From Mesobacillus maritimus (GTDB taxonomy: Bacteria; Bacillota; Bacilli; Bacillales; Cytobacillaceae), in contig NZ_JAMBNR010000005.1 in assembly GCF_023715205.1 (NCBI RefSeq), forward strand, positions 248,001-312,000: a DNA stretch of 64,000 bases. The letters run 5' to 3'. Positions within the stretch are counted from its first letter, which is position 1. Each line of letters starts with the position of its first letter. This document shows positions 24,949 through 34,556 of the stretch, piece by piece. The notes under the pieces are model-generated. The model had not been told where the DNA came from. It saw nothing but the letters and a program-made list of their open reading frames with translations, and searched no databases. A program made the position numbers and the translations under genes.

Positions 24949-25581
24949 TTAGGAGAAAAGAGCAATTACGCCTTGATAACCAAAATAAACGCCGAAACCA
25001 ATCAGGGAAACACCTGATAAAATTGAGATAACAATAATGCTTTTAAAATTTAAATACCGGCGCAAGCCAGTGGTTAATGCGGCGACTAATAGATCCCAAA
25101 TGGCCAAGCCAAGAAAAATCATGCTGCTATAGATAAGTAAATGACTAGTTCCATATGTGGTCGCTGTTTTCGCTAATACCGAACCGTAAATCCCTAGCCA
25201 AAACAAAATCGATAAAGGGCTAGTAATCGACATAATAAATCCAGTAAAAAAACATCTCAATAAAGAATCTTTTTTACGATCCTGATCAAAGGAAAATTTA
25301 TTTGCTCCTATTATACTTTCAACTCCAGAATAAATTAAAACAAAGCCCCCAAAAAGCCACAAGAAAATTTGAATAATCGGGATGTCCAAAAAGTTCACGA
25401 GTCCAAAATATATTAACACCATAAATATCCCATCGGCGATCATCGACCCTGTTCCGACAATCCACGCATGCCAAAATCCATTCTTAATCCCTTTATCCAA
25501 ACGTGCAGAATTAACAGGACCTATAGGTGCAGCTAAAGTAATCCCTAGTACAATGTAACTAGCCAATAAACTAATATTCAA
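24949..25581 (-). CDS. LysE-type translocator, YrhP-like
   Basis: A 210-residue membrane protein with about six helices. The motif AAPIGPVNSARLDKGIKNG (about 16-34) and TSPLSILFWLGIYG (about 115-128) mark the RhtB/LysE superfamily. TTG at 25581 is chosen because GGGAG lies 9 nt upstream; TTG at 25584 is an alternative. The longer frame up to 25650 has no SD. It may export an amino acid. It is divergent from the basic repeat-protein gene. Confidence 0.75.
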   Translation of the reverse strand: MNISLLASYIVLGITLAAPIGPVNSARLDKGIKNGFWHAWIVGTGSMIADGIFMVLIYFGLVNFLDIPIIQIFLWLFGGFVLIYSGVESIIGANKFSFDQDRKKDSLLRCFFTGFIMSITSPLSILFWLGIYGSVLAKTATTYGTSHLLIYSSMIFLGLAIWDLLVAALTTGLRRYLNFKSIIVISILSGVSLIGFGVYFGYQGVIALFS

Positions 25582-25739
25582 CAAAACCAACTCCCAATAC
25601 TTGTCTCTAAATCCTATGAATAAGCATTTATATTTAATACACTTGTCCATAAAATCTTGGGATGAAAGGTCGGATTAATATAAAGGAATAATTTCACGTT
25701 TTAGCGTCCATTTTTCAGAAGTATAAGGTATTTGCCTTA

Positions 25740-25767
25740 ACAGCCTGTACAAAGCTTACATAAGATA
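25740..25767 (+). promoter_or_regulatory. Sigma-K-type (mother-cell) promoter
   Basis: AC-N17-CATAAGATA matches the sigma-K consensus (AC at -35, CATANNNTA at -10) in sequence and spacing. It lies 25 bp upstream of the basic repeat-protein start and predicts late mother-cell expression. Confidence 0.6.
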
Positions 25768-25792
25768 CAGTAGTGAAAGGAGGGAATAAGGT

Positions 25793-26158
25793 ATGGGTTA
25801 CTACAATGATGATGTAGCTGGCCTTTTTACAGGCAATAAAAGAAGTCGTGGAAATGTGGCAGGTGAAAATACAGGCCGTCGTAAAAAACGCACAACAGGA
25901 GATGTAGCGGGTGAATTTACTGGACGCCGCCGCAATCGTAGAACAGATGATGTAGCAGGAACTTCTAGAGGCCATAAGCGCTCAACTGGTGATGTACAAG
26001 GGACTTTTGATGATAACTTCAGAGTACCTGTAAGAATTAAAAACGCTTTTATTGACAGCGAGGATTTTTGCCGTGCGGTTCGCCGTTGCTTGATTAACGA
26101 TTTAGTTGCTGCTGAACAAGATGATGACGATCGTAAAAAGCGTCGTAAAAGAAGATAA
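25793..26158 (+). CDS. Basic tandem-repeat protein, candidate spore-coat (CotG-like modular) protein
   Basis: A 121-residue protein. Residues about 7-67 are four imperfect 14-16 residue repeats of the form (D/N)VAG-x-(F/N/S)-(T/R)-G-(R/K)-rich-TG, ending in DVQGTF. A short conserved-looking region FRVPVRIKNAFIDSEDFCRAVRRCL follows, and then an acidic stretch and a KKRRKRR tail. The net charge is strongly positive and the repeats have no hydrophobic core. A sigma-K-like promoter stands upstream and cotH lies 1.4 kb downstream. CotG-type modular basic repeat proteins encoded near cotH are known in spore formers, so a coat role is likely by inference. ATG at 25793 follows AAGGAGGG. Confidence 0.7.
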   Translation: MGYYNDDVAGLFTGNKRSRGNVAGENTGRRKKRTTGDVAGEFTGRRRNRRTDDVAGTSRGHKRSTGDVQGTFDDNFRVPVRIKNAFIDSEDFCRAVRRCLINDLVAAEQDDDDRKKRRKRR

Positions 26159-26170
26159 CAACTAGTGTCT

Positions 26171-26212
26171 AAACAACCTGAAGGAAATATTTCCTTCAGG
26201 TTGTTTTCGTTT
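26171..26212 (+). terminator. Rho-independent terminator
   Basis: Perfect palindrome with arms AACAACCTGAAGG and CCTTCAGGTTGTT followed by T residues. Confidence 0.9.
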
Positions 26213-26275
26213 AATTCGTGAGATATTTTATCTGTTCAAACCAATCGAGGAAATGGGAATGTAAGTGTTTTCATA

Positions 26276-26447
26276 TTGACATTTTTTATATAAGGTGGTA
26301 AATTTTAATTAGCCAATTGAACGATTAGACATGCAAATTAGCTTGTTCTTTTGAATAAGTTGAGTGATGATAGTAATACTAAACGTTGTAAATGGCTAAT
26401 TTCAACAACGGCTATATGCATAGCCACATTTAGGAGGATTTTTTTTA
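26276..26447 (+). promoter_or_regulatory. Cold-shock gene promoter and long 5' leader
   Basis: TTGACA-N17-TAAATT (26276-26304) predicts a start near 26311 and a leader of about 137 nt. The leader holds hairpins, for example GGCTAT-ATGC-ATAGCC at about 26409-26424 just before the SD (TTAGGAGG). Long structured leaders of csp mRNAs act as temperature-dependent switches of translation and stability in other bacteria. Confidence 0.7.
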
Positions 26448-26648
26448 ATGAAAAACGGTAAAGTTAAATGGTTCAACGCAGAAAAAGGTTTCGGATTCAT
26501 TGAAACTGAAGACGGAAATGACGTTTTCGTTCATTACTCTGCTATCCAAACTGAAGGATTCAAAACCTTAGATGAAGGTCAGGAAGTATCATTTGAAGTA
26601 GTTGAAGGTGCTCGTGGACCTCAAGCTTCTAATGTTGTTAAATTATAA
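26448..26648 (+). CDS. csp: Cold-shock protein, CspA/CspB family
   Basis: A 66-residue single cold-shock domain. Both RNA-binding motifs, KGFGFIE and VFVHYSAI, are visible. It binds single-stranded RNA and DNA and acts as an RNA chaperone. The length and sequence match Bacillus CspB/CspC/CspD; I cannot say which paralogue. ATG at 26448 follows an AGGAGG SD. Confidence 0.95.
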   Translation: MKNGKVKWFNAEKGFGFIETEDGNDVFVHYSAIQTEGFKTLDEGQEVSFEVVEGARGPQASNVVKL

Positions 26649-26673
26649 TTCACGTTATCTATCAAAATAAAAA

Positions 26674-26712
26674 TTCAGCCTAGCCATTTTCATTGGCTAG
26701 GCTTTCCTATTT
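26674..26712 (+). terminator. Rho-independent terminator after csp
   Basis: AGCCTAGCC and GGCTAGGCT arms around a nine-base loop, then T residues. Confidence 0.85.
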
Positions 26713-26727
26713 TCATAATCCTTATCA

Positions 26728-27312
26728 TTATTCGTTTGGAACAAGGATTCTCACTGCTTGCATATTTCCGTTCACCCAAGAAACCATCTGGTCATCATCG
26801 TTTTGAGTAGAAAAGCTGCTTTGTGATCTAGAAACAGGGTGCCAATGGGAAGGCAAACGAAGCTTCCCTCTTTTTGCATATGATTTTCTAGTATGGGCTA
26901 CTTCTTTGGATGTTTCTAAGCTCCGAAGTTTGTACTCACCGGCTTTAATTCCTTCAACAATTTCCCGAACTTCCTGACATGGATCACACGTTATAAGTTC
27001 TTCATCTCTTTTTAGATGTGTATCAACATCAAGGGTGTAGTGGCCTGTATCCTTTTTATTCGTAGTGATAGGAGCCGAGCTTGTTAAAGGTTCTTCATTG
27101 CGTTTGGAATTCCTAGGTCCAAACATGAGATTGTCGAAAAAATGATTCCTTACCGTTTGATGACTGCTAATAGTGTCTGTTTTCATATCTTCGGAGCTAG
27201 TTACCGATCGATGAGTATCTTGAGGATTTTGCTTTAAAAAATGGTCAAGTCCCCTCATTTCAGCGGTTTCAACAGCTTTTTTAAGATCCTCTTTGGAATA
27301 TTGACGGTTCAA
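26728..27312 (-). CDS. Hypothetical protein divergent from cotH
   Basis: I do not recognise this hydrophilic 194-residue protein. It has no signal peptide or membrane helix, a CDPC motif near residue 110, serine/threonine-rich stretches (for example SRSQSSFSTQ near 160) and a hydrophobic C-terminal end. TTG at 27312 is chosen because AGGAGG is 8 nt upstream. It is divergent from cotH, the position that cotG has in B. subtilis. That makes it a candidate coat component or CotH substrate, but this is only positional inference. Confidence 0.65.
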   Translation of the reverse strand: MNRQYSKEDLKKAVETAEMRGLDHFLKQNPQDTHRSVTSSEDMKTDTISSHQTVRNHFFDNLMFGPRNSKRNEEPLTSSAPITTNKKDTGHYTLDVDTHLKRDEELITCDPCQEVREIVEGIKAGEYKLRSLETSKEVAHTRKSYAKRGKLRLPSHWHPVSRSQSSFSTQNDDDQMVSWVNGNMQAVRILVPNE

Positions 27313-27515
27313 AACCAAAACCTCCTTTAAATTTGTGTATGTGCATACTTAGAAACTAAACTTCTCGTATTTATGACATCCATCTATACTACTAGACTAT
27401 TGCTCATATCCACAATCCGTATTAGGCTAGTGCGTAATTTTCTGGAAAATGGACGAATGTTCTAGAGGACAGGACCCCTTTTACATACGATTTAATAAAA
27501 GGAAGGGGGAGAATG

Positions 27516-28595
27516 ATGACAATCCCTGTATATCGTTTGTCTATCAAGCCTGAGGATCTTTTCGAGCTGAAACGTGATGTGTGGATTGATGAACCTGTGT
27601 CAGCGCAGTTATCAATAAATAAGAGGAAGTTTAACATTGATATCGCGTACCGAGGCTCCCATATTAGAGAGTTCGTGAAAAAATCATATCATATTCAATT
27701 CGTTCACCCATCAGTATATAAAGGAGCAAAAGAAGTTCACTTGAATGCAGAATACAAAGATCCTTCACTCATTCGAAATAAGCTATCGCTTGATTTTTTT
27801 TCAGATATTGGATGTTTGTCACCGCAATCCCAGCATGTGTTCCTAATCTTAAATGGAGAGGCACATGGTGTCTATTTAGAACTTGAATCTGTTGACGAAC
27901 ACTTCTTAGCTAGAAGAAAAATTTCCTCTGGTAGTATTTATTATGCGATTAATGGCAATGGGAACTTTTCGTTATTAAGTGGTATAACCAAAGGAGTAAA
28001 AAATTCACTAGTATCAGGGTACCAAAAGAAATTTGCTACCTACCAGGATGATCGCATGCTAGAAGAAATGATCTTCAAAATAAATACCATGACAGCACTA
28101 GAATTCGAGAAAGGTATTGTGAAAATTGTCGATGTTGATAAGTATTTGCGTTGGTTAGCTGGTGTTGTGTTAACTCAAAACTACGATGGCTTTGTTCATA
28201 ACTACGCTTTATATCGAAATCGAAAGACGGGGCGGTTTGAAATCATTCCTTGGGATTATGATGCAACTTGGGGAAGGGATGTAAACGGGAAGTTACTAGC
28301 TCATGACTATGTTCCGATTGAAGGGTTTAACACATTAACGGCTAGAATATTAAATATTGCTTCGTTTCGTAAACAGTATCAATTACTGCTTAGTAGGTTG
28401 CTAGAATTTCAGTATACTGTCGAACACTTGCAACCAAGAGTCGAAAAGTTAACCAACGGGATAAAACCTTTTATTGAAAAGGACCCTTATAAAAAAAGCG
28501 AACTTGCTCAATTTGATCGAGAACCAGATGTCATTTACAATTTTATTTCCAATAGAAGCAAGTTTATTAAAAATCAATTATATAAACTCGATTAA
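27516..28595 (+). CDS. cotH: Spore coat protein kinase CotH
   Basis: A 359-residue protein kinase-like coat morphogenetic protein, close to the 362 residues of B. subtilis CotH. Family blocks KKSYHIQF, RNKLSLDFFSDIG and the metal-binding IIPWDYDATWGRD (D247, D249) are present. CotH phosphorylates serines of CotB and CotG in B. subtilis and organises the outer coat. ATG at 27516 is chosen over the ATG at 27513 because of the distance to the SD GGAAGGGGGAG; both are possible. A CATACGATT element at 27484 resembles a sigma-K/sigma-E -10 box but the -35 is unclear. Confidence 0.92.
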   Translation: MTIPVYRLSIKPEDLFELKRDVWIDEPVSAQLSINKRKFNIDIAYRGSHIREFVKKSYHIQFVHPSVYKGAKEVHLNAEYKDPSLIRNKLSLDFFSDIGCLSPQSQHVFLILNGEAHGVYLELESVDEHFLARRKISSGSIYYAINGNGNFSLLSGITKGVKNSLVSGYQKKFATYQDDRMLEEMIFKINTMTALEFEKGIVKIVDVDKYLRWLAGVVLTQNYDGFVHNYALYRNRKTGRFEIIPWDYDATWGRDVNGKLLAHDYVPIEGFNTLTARILNIASFRKQYQLLLSRLLEFQYTVEHLQPRVEKLTNGIKPFIEKDPYKKSELAQFDREPDVIYNFISNRSKFIKNQLYKLD

Positions 28596-28613
28596 AGGCT
28601 GTATCCGTAGAGT

Positions 28614-28784
28614 TTGTTGTTAAGATCTTAAAGCCGATTTTAACGAGAAATAAGCCTTTCTCTGCGTTAATAGTTAGTTTGTAAGCTCTTTTCTCACCTT
28701 GAAACGACCTTTAGAATGGATAATAGAAAAGCTAAAACATTCTATATTTCCTTTAAAAAGCAACAATCTTGGAGAAAAGAGCCT
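28614..28784 (+). repeat. Dispersed intergenic repeat, copy R3
   Basis: The best-preserved forward copy. It runs from TTGTTGTTAAGATCTTAAAG through AGCCGATTTTAACG, GCTCTTTTCTCA and AAAAGCAACAATCTT to GAGAAAAGAGCCT. The two GCTCTTTTCTC / GAGAAAAGAGC segments are inverted relative to each other and could form a hairpin in RNA. Confidence 0.75.
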
Positions 28785-29004
28785 AATTCAAAGATTGTGT
28801 ATCACGGAACCTTTGGTACCCCTTTTTTACTGAAAAAGCCACACTAGAATAAGGAAAGTTGAGAAGCAATAAGGACTTTCTGATATAATAGATTAAGAAC
28901 AAGTGTTTGTTTAGGGAGAGGTTTCCTTAATTTGTGGACATCGACTAGAATACTTGTCTGCTATAATAATAACCATGTATTGATTTTTTAGAGGGGTGAA
29001 AGAT
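28785..29004 (+). other. Intergenic region before sbcD
   Basis: AT-rich stretch after R3. It contains a TATAAT at 28884 and another at 28962, each a possible -10 box for sbcD, but neither has a good -35 at the right distance. No gene is seen. Confidence 0.4.
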
Positions 29005-30150
29005 TTGAAATTTATTCATACTGCAGATTGGCATTTAGGTAAGTTGGTTCATGGCATTTACATGACTGATGAACAGCGATACTTGCTTAATCAATTTTTA
29101 GAAGTCGTCGCTGAAGAAAAACCTGATGCTGTCGTAATTGCCGGGGACTTGTATGATCGTTCAGTTCCCCCTACAAACGCGGTTGAGCTATTAGATGAAA
29201 TCTTATTTAAAATCAACGTTGAATTAAACACACCAGTCGTAGCGATTGCCGGAAACCATGACAGTGCAGAGCGGCTTTCATTTGGGAGTTCTTGGTACCG
29301 TCACAGTCATTTTTACTTAACCGGGAAATTAGCAACTGGTCTTCAGCCTGTCCGATTAAATGGAGTTAATTTCCATTTAGTTCCATACACTGAACCTGGA
29401 CAAGTCCGGCAACTATTTGACGACTCTAGCATTCACTCCCATCAAGATGCAATGAAAAGGATAATTGGGAAAATTGAAGAGAACCTCAATCCGAATGAAC
29501 CAAATGTGTTTGTTGGACATGCATTCGTCCTTGGGGGTTCAACTTGTGAATCAGAACGAACTTTGTCGGTTGGGGGATCTGGATGTGTGACATCAGACTT
29601 ATTTGCACCATTTTCCTATACAGCTCTCGGACATCTTCATAGTCCAGATGCAATTCGTCACGATACTATTAAATATTCAGGTTCTTTAATGAAATACTCA
29701 TTTTCAGAGGCGACTCAACGTAAAGCAATCAGCATTATTGAAATCGATGAAAAAGGCAGTTTTACACATAGAGAACGCTCACTAACCCCAAAACAAGATA
29801 TGCGTGAAGTGAGCGGCTTTTTAGAAGAACTACTCGACCCGCAATTTTACGAAAAACAAAAACAAGATGATTACTTAAAGGTAACTTTGCTTGATGAGGG
29901 TTCACTTATCGACCCGATTGGGAAACTTCGTCAGATTTATCCAAATGTCCTTCATTTAGAGCGTAAAATTGAAACTGTTGATCAGAAGAAGTTGCGTCAA
30001 TTTTCTAGTATACGTGAAGAGAAAAAGTCAGAGCTTGATCTTTTTGAACAATTTTACACAGAAATGACAACATCTGAGTTTGGCACTGAAAAGAGAGAGG
30101 CAATGGCAAGCATCATTAACAACGTCCTGAAAGAGGAGGGACAAAAATGA
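29005..30150 (+). CDS. sbcD: Exonuclease SbcCD, nuclease subunit D (Mre11-like)
   Basis: A 381-residue calcineurin-like phosphoesterase subunit of the SbcCD nuclease, which cleaves hairpins and processes double-strand ends. The metal-binding motifs are in order: DWHLG (about 8-12), GDLYDR, GNHDS and ALGHLHSP. TTG at 29005 is chosen because GAGGGGTG lies 6-7 nt upstream; the GTG at 28996 lies in that SD. It overlaps sbcC by four bases (ATGA), which shows translational coupling. Confidence 0.95.
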   Translation: MKFIHTADWHLGKLVHGIYMTDEQRYLLNQFLEVVAEEKPDAVVIAGDLYDRSVPPTNAVELLDEILFKINVELNTPVVAIAGNHDSAERLSFGSSWYRHSHFYLTGKLATGLQPVRLNGVNFHLVPYTEPGQVRQLFDDSSIHSHQDAMKRIIGKIEENLNPNEPNVFVGHAFVLGGSTCESERTLSVGGSGCVTSDLFAPFSYTALGHLHSPDAIRHDTIKYSGSLMKYSFSEATQRKAISIIEIDEKGSFTHRERSLTPKQDMREVSGFLEELLDPQFYEKQKQDDYLKVTLLDEGSLIDPIGKLRQIYPNVLHLERKIETVDQKKLRQFSSIREEKKSELDLFEQFYTEMTTSEFGTEKREAMASIINNVLKEEGQK

Positions 30151-33100
30151 AACCTTTAAAATTAACACTGCAAGCTTTTGGACCATATGCAGGAAAAGAA
30201 GTAATTGATTTCACTAAATTAGAAAACCGAACGATGTTTGTTGTCTCAGGAAAAACGGGCTCAGGGAAAACGACGATTTTTGACGGCATAAGCTACGCCA
30301 TTTACGGGAAAGCAAGTGGAGAAGATCGAAGCGGACCAGATTTACGCAGTCAGTTTGCCAAGGATGAGCTATTAACCGAGGTTAGTCTTGATTTTTCATT
30401 GCGACAAAAATCGTATCGTATTACTCGTTCACCTCAACAAGAAAAAAAGAAAGAGCGTGGGGACGGATATACGACTGTTGGGGCCAAAGCAGAATTATAC
30501 CAACTTGAAGAAGATGGGACAATAAAATTATTAGCAGCCAATGTTCGTGATGTGGATGAAAAAATTAAAGAAATTATGATAATAGATAGCAATCAATTCC
30601 GCCAAATCTTAATGATTCCCCAAGGAGAATTTAGGAAGCTGCTTACATCAGACAGTAAGGAAAAAGAAGTCATCCTCCAGCGTCTGTTCCATACCGAGAT
30701 GTATAAAAAGATTGAAGAAAAACTAAAAGAAGAGGCAACAGAGTTAAAGAAGCACGTTCAATCTCAGACAGATGAACGGAGTGCGATCTTAAAAAGAGCT
30801 CATGCTTTTGAAAATGAAGCATTAAAGGAATACTTGGATGCAGGTAGTGATCATGATGCCATTCTCATTCCTCTCATACAGGATGAAATCGTGGTGATGC
30901 AACAGAAGTTAATGACACTTAAAGAAGCACAAACCGAAAAGCAAAAAGAACGTGATTTGCTGCAACAAAAACTTTTTGAAGCAGAAACGATCTTGAAACA
31001 ATTAAATACATTAGCAGCTCTTCACGAGAAGAAACAGAAACTAGAAAGACAAATACCGACCTTTGAAGAGAAAGAGAAGGAAGCACAGCTTGCAAAAAAA
31101 GCGGCATTTCTTGAGAGCCAAGAAGCTTTATGCCATCGTCTAAAAAAGGATGTGGACCAACTTACTGTTTTTATCGAAGAAAGCACTAAGAAAATCAAAC
31201 ATCATTCAGAACTATTAGAGCAGGCTGAACGAGAACTAACCAAGCAAAACGCTCGGGAAGATGAACGAAAACAAACTGTTGATGCAGTAAATAAATTAGA
31301 CCACATAAAAGAAGATGTTAAAGCATTTGCAGGCTTAAAATTAGAAACAGAAACCATTCTTCAAACTCTCTCGACTACAAAAAAGAAGAATGAACAATTT
31401 GAAGCCGAGGGACAGAATATCGAATTGAAGGTAAACAATTTAAAAAAGGAAAAAGAGACCATCGACCAGGCTCAACTTAGCTTCATTGAAGGAGAACGGA
31501 AATTAGAAAAGCTTGAGTTCCATTTGGACAAGCTTCTGAAATATGAAAACCAGCAAAAGCAAAAAGATCAAGCAATCCTTAAGTACGAGCAACGAAAACA
31601 AGAATATGAAAACGCAGAAGCTAGGTTCTTAGATACCAAAGAGTTACTTAAAGAAATCGAACAAACATGGCTCCACTCCCAGGCTGCGATTATAGCAAGC
31701 ACATTAACTGATGAGAAAGCATGTCCTGTTTGTGGCTCTGAGCATCACCCAAGTCCAGCAATAGCCGAAAATGGATTTGTACCTACGGAGCAAGACTTAA
31801 ATGCAGCAAGAGAACAAGTGGGACAGGTAGAAAAGGAAAAAGCAAAGCTGGAAAAAGTATTTTTGGAATCAGAAATGGCATTAAATACGATTATCCAAAA
31901 TAGCAAAGAGTTACAACTTGAACTGTCTCAAAAGATACCAGATTTTGATCCTTATCAGGTTCAACACTATATCTCTAATCTGGAAGCAGAACAAGCGAAA
32001 TTAATTCTTGAACAAAAACAAATATCAAAAAAAATAGATCGTCTTGCCTTTGTAAGGCAAGAGCTAGAAGAGTTAGAGAAAAATAAGGTGAAAGTTCAAG
32101 AAAACATAAAATTATTAGGAAATAAGCTTCAGCAATTAACCATCGCTTACACAGAAAAAAAGACTAACTTGTCGCGGATGACCGAAACCATTCCGGAAGA
32201 ATTACGTTCATGGCAAGCATTTGAACAACAATACAAGTTGGCTTTAAAGCGGCAGGAGCAATTAATTCTTGAGCTAGAATCAGCACAAAAAAGTTATCAA
32301 GAAGCAAAAGACGTACTAGATAAGGAAAAAACTCGGTTAGAAGAAGGCGAGAAACGACTGAACGAAACAAAGGAAAAATTGACAGAGGAACGCGAAATAT
32401 TTAAAACAAATATGATTAAGCAAGGATTTGAAATTTATCAGCAGTATCACAATGCGAAGCGACCTGAAAATGTCATCGAACGCCTCGAGACTGAAACACG
32501 TCAATTCCGTGAAGAACTGCGTTCTGTTTCAGATCGCCTAGAAGAAACTTCAGAGGTATTAAAAGATGTGCAGCGACCTGATGTGGAACTTTTACGAGAA
32601 AGTCTAGCAGATCTTGACCAAGTGATTGGCAAAGTGAGCGAAGACTATCAAAACCTCTATCTCAAAAAACATGAAAATGAACAAATAGTAGACTCTGTTC
32701 AAAAAATCAATGAATGCATTAAAACATTGGAAAAGCGTTACAATCTGATAGGGCACCTTTATGAAATATCCAAAGGACAAAATACGTATCGAATTACGTT
32801 TGAACGTTTTGTATTGGCAGCATTTTTAGATGATATTTTAGCAGAAGCAAACGTTCGGTTAGGCAAAATGACAAGTGGTCGCTACCGTCTCCACCGGAAG
32901 ACTGACCGTTCCAAAGGGAATGTCCAAAGTGGTCTTGAATTGCTAGTATTTGATCAGTATACGGGGCAGGAACGGCATGTTAAAACACTCTCCGGTGGGG
33001 AAAGCTTTAAAGCGGCTCTGTCATTAGCACTTGGATTAGCAGATGTTGTCCAAAACTATGCTGGGGGAGTCTCATTAGAGACAATGTTCATAGACGAGGG

Positions 33101-33284
33101 ATTTGGTACCCTTGATCCAGAATCCTTAGACCAAGCGATTGAGGCCCTGATTGAAATTCAAAGTAGCGGACGCCTAGTAGGAATTATTTCCCATGTCCCG
33201 GAATTGAAAGAACGTATCGATGCTAGATTAGAAGTAATTGCAACCCAAGTTGGAAGCAAAACCGAGTTTCATTTCTCTGTTTAA
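30147..33284 (+). CDS. sbcC: Exonuclease SbcCD, SMC-like ATPase subunit C (Rad50-like)
   Basis: A 1045-residue ATPase with Walker A near residue 36 (GKTGSGKTT), long coiled coils, a zinc hook CPVC at 526-529 at the apex, and a C-terminal half with the signature LSGGESFKAALSLALGLAD and Walker B TMFIDEGFGTLD. It forms the SbcC2-SbcD2 complex with the preceding gene product. ATG at 30147 overlaps the sbcD stop. Confidence 0.95.
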   Translation: MKPLKLTLQAFGPYAGKEVIDFTKLENRTMFVVSGKTGSGKTTIFDGISYAIYGKASGEDRSGPDLRSQFAKDELLTEVSLDFSLRQKSYRITRSPQQEKKKERGDGYTTVGAKAELYQLEEDGTIKLLAANVRDVDEKIKEIMIIDSNQFRQILMIPQGEFRKLLTSDSKEKEVILQRLFHTEMYKKIEEKLKEEATELKKHVQSQTDERSAILKRAHAFENEALKEYLDAGSDHDAILIPLIQDEIVVMQQKLMTLKEAQTEKQKERDLLQQKLFEAETILKQLNTLAALHEKKQKLERQIPTFEEKEKEAQLAKKAAFLESQEALCHRLKKDVDQLTVFIEESTKKIKHHSELLEQAERELTKQNAREDERKQTVDAVNKLDHIKEDVKAFAGLKLETETILQTLSTTKKKNEQFEAEGQNIELKVNNLKKEKETIDQAQLSFIEGERKLEKLEFHLDKLLKYENQQKQKDQAILKYEQRKQEYENAEARFLDTKELLKEIEQTWLHSQAAIIASTLTDEKACPVCGSEHHPSPAIAENGFVPTEQDLNAAREQVGQVEKEKAKLEKVFLESEMALNTIIQNSKELQLELSQKIPDFDPYQVQHYISNLEAEQAKLILEQKQISKKIDRLAFVRQELEELEKNKVKVQENIKLLGNKLQQLTIAYTEKKTNLSRMTETIPEELRSWQAFEQQYKLALKRQEQLILELESAQKSYQEAKDVLDKEKTRLEEGEKRLNETKEKLTEEREIFKTNMIKQGFEIYQQYHNAKRPENVIERLETETRQFREELRSVSDRLEETSEVLKDVQRPDVELLRESLADLDQVIGKVSEDYQNLYLKKHENEQIVDSVQKINECIKTLEKRYNLIGHLYEISKGQNTYRITFERFVLAAFLDDILAEANVRLGKMTSGRYRLHRKTDRSKGNVQSGLELLVFDQYTGQERHVKTLSGGESFKAALSLALGLADVVQNYAGGVSLETMFIDEGFGTLDPESLDQAIEALIEIQSSGRLVGIISHVPELKERIDARLEVIATQVGSKTEFHFSV

Positions 33285-33463
33285 TGACGGAAAGAAGTAT
33301 GTGCAATAATGATTTAGATGAGGGAATAAAACCGTTGTTTTATGCCTTTTTTATTTTGCTTTGAGCAAAAAATAGCTTAATTTAATATGGCAAACATCGG
33401 TAAATGGTACAATAGGAAATGATGTTTGGTATCTAGGAATTGGGAGTTGTTGGCTTATATAAA
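33285..33463 (+). other. Intergenic region between sbcC and repeat R4
   Basis: AT-rich sequence with no clear gene, strong hairpin terminator or recognised promoter. Confidence 0.4.
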
Positions 33464-33607
33464 GGGTTGTCGTAAAATCCTAAAGCCGATTTTACCGCGA
33501 AGTTAGCCTTTCTCCGCGTTACTACTTAGGAAGAACTTTGGAATGGGATCATAGCTAAATCACTCGATATTTCCTTGATAATGCAACAATCTTTTAGATA
33601 AAAGCCT
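33464..33607 (+). repeat. Dispersed intergenic repeat, copy R4
   Basis: Starts GGGTTGTCGTAAAATCCTAAAGCC and ends ATGCAACAATCTTTTAGATAAAAGCCT. Compared with R3 it lacks the internal GCTCTTTTCTCA segment. Confidence 0.7.
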
Positions 33608-33681
33608 AAACAAAAGAAGGAAATTTGCTTCGTAGCGCAGAGAAGAGGTCAATTTTCACCTACAAGGAGGGACAGTTATCA

Positions 33682-34482
33682 GTGAAAACCATCGGTATTG
33701 ATGCTGGGGGATCATTAATCAAAGTTGCTTTTGAAGAACAAGGTTGTTTCCATTTTAAAAAATATCCGATCTCAAAAGTAGATGAGATCGCAGAGTGGCT
33801 AGCCCTAATTGTACAAAATCGAAGTGTAAGGTTAACTGGAGGCAAGGCTGAATATTTGCGCAAAAACTACTTTCCAAACGGAAAAGTTGTGCCTGAGTTT
33901 GACGCTGCTTGTGAGGGCGCCGTTTTTCTCATGAAAAAAACGAGAATGAATGTTCCGAAAAAATTATTACTTGTGAACATTGGGACTGGAACTTCATGGT
34001 ATTTAATTGAGGACTCCAATCATAAACGAGTTCTAGGTAGTGGGATAGGGGGCGGAACGTTTCTCGGACTAGGTAGTTTACTTGCTGGAAAAGATGATTA
34101 TTCACAACTAGTGTCATTAGCGAAAGAAGGAAAACGAGCAAAAATTGATTTATTGGTTAAAGATCTCTATTACCCAGATCTGCCACCGATCGAGGGTGAG
34201 TTAACAGCTAGTAATTTCGCGAAGGTTAAGCAAACCAATTCTTCCGTGGCCGATACTATCGCAGCACTAATAAATATGATGACCGAAACCATTATTTTGC
34301 TTAGTATGCAAACTGCAGAGATTCATCAAGTGACGGATATCTTGTTTATTGGGAGCACCTTAATTGAAAATTCTCTTTTTCAGGAAGGGTTAAGAAGTTT
34401 TACGATGTCGGTCGGGTTGAATCCTATCTTTTTGCTAAATGGTGAATATAGCGGGGCAGTTGGTGCTTTGATATTGTCATAA
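33682..34482 (+). CDS. coaW: Type II pantothenate kinase
   Basis: A 266-residue ASKHA-fold kinase that starts coenzyme A synthesis by phosphorylating pantothenate. The phosphate motif IGIDAGGSLIK (4-14), the NIGTGTSWY block and GSGIGGGTFLGLGSLL are typical of bacterial PanK-II (CoaW), best known from staphylococci and found in many bacilli. GTG at 33682 is chosen because AAGGAGG is about 11 nt upstream; the longer frame to 33625 has no SD. It precedes selB by 74 nt and may be cotranscribed with it. Confidence 0.88.
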   Translation: MKTIGIDAGGSLIKVAFEEQGCFHFKKYPISKVDEIAEWLALIVQNRSVRLTGGKAEYLRKNYFPNGKVVPEFDAACEGAVFLMKKTRMNVPKKLLLVNIGTGTSWYLIEDSNHKRVLGSGIGGGTFLGLGSLLAGKDDYSQLVSLAKEGKRAKIDLLVKDLYYPDLPPIEGELTASNFAKVKQTNSSVADTIAALINMMTETIILLSMQTAEIHQVTDILFIGSTLIENSLFQEGLRSFTMSVGLNPIFLLNGEYSGAVGALILS

Positions 34483-34556
34483 ACGTTCCTTGAACAAACA
34501 TCCCATTAACGATACAGTATTAAAGGTAGAGATGAGATAAAAGTAGGTGTTTAAGC

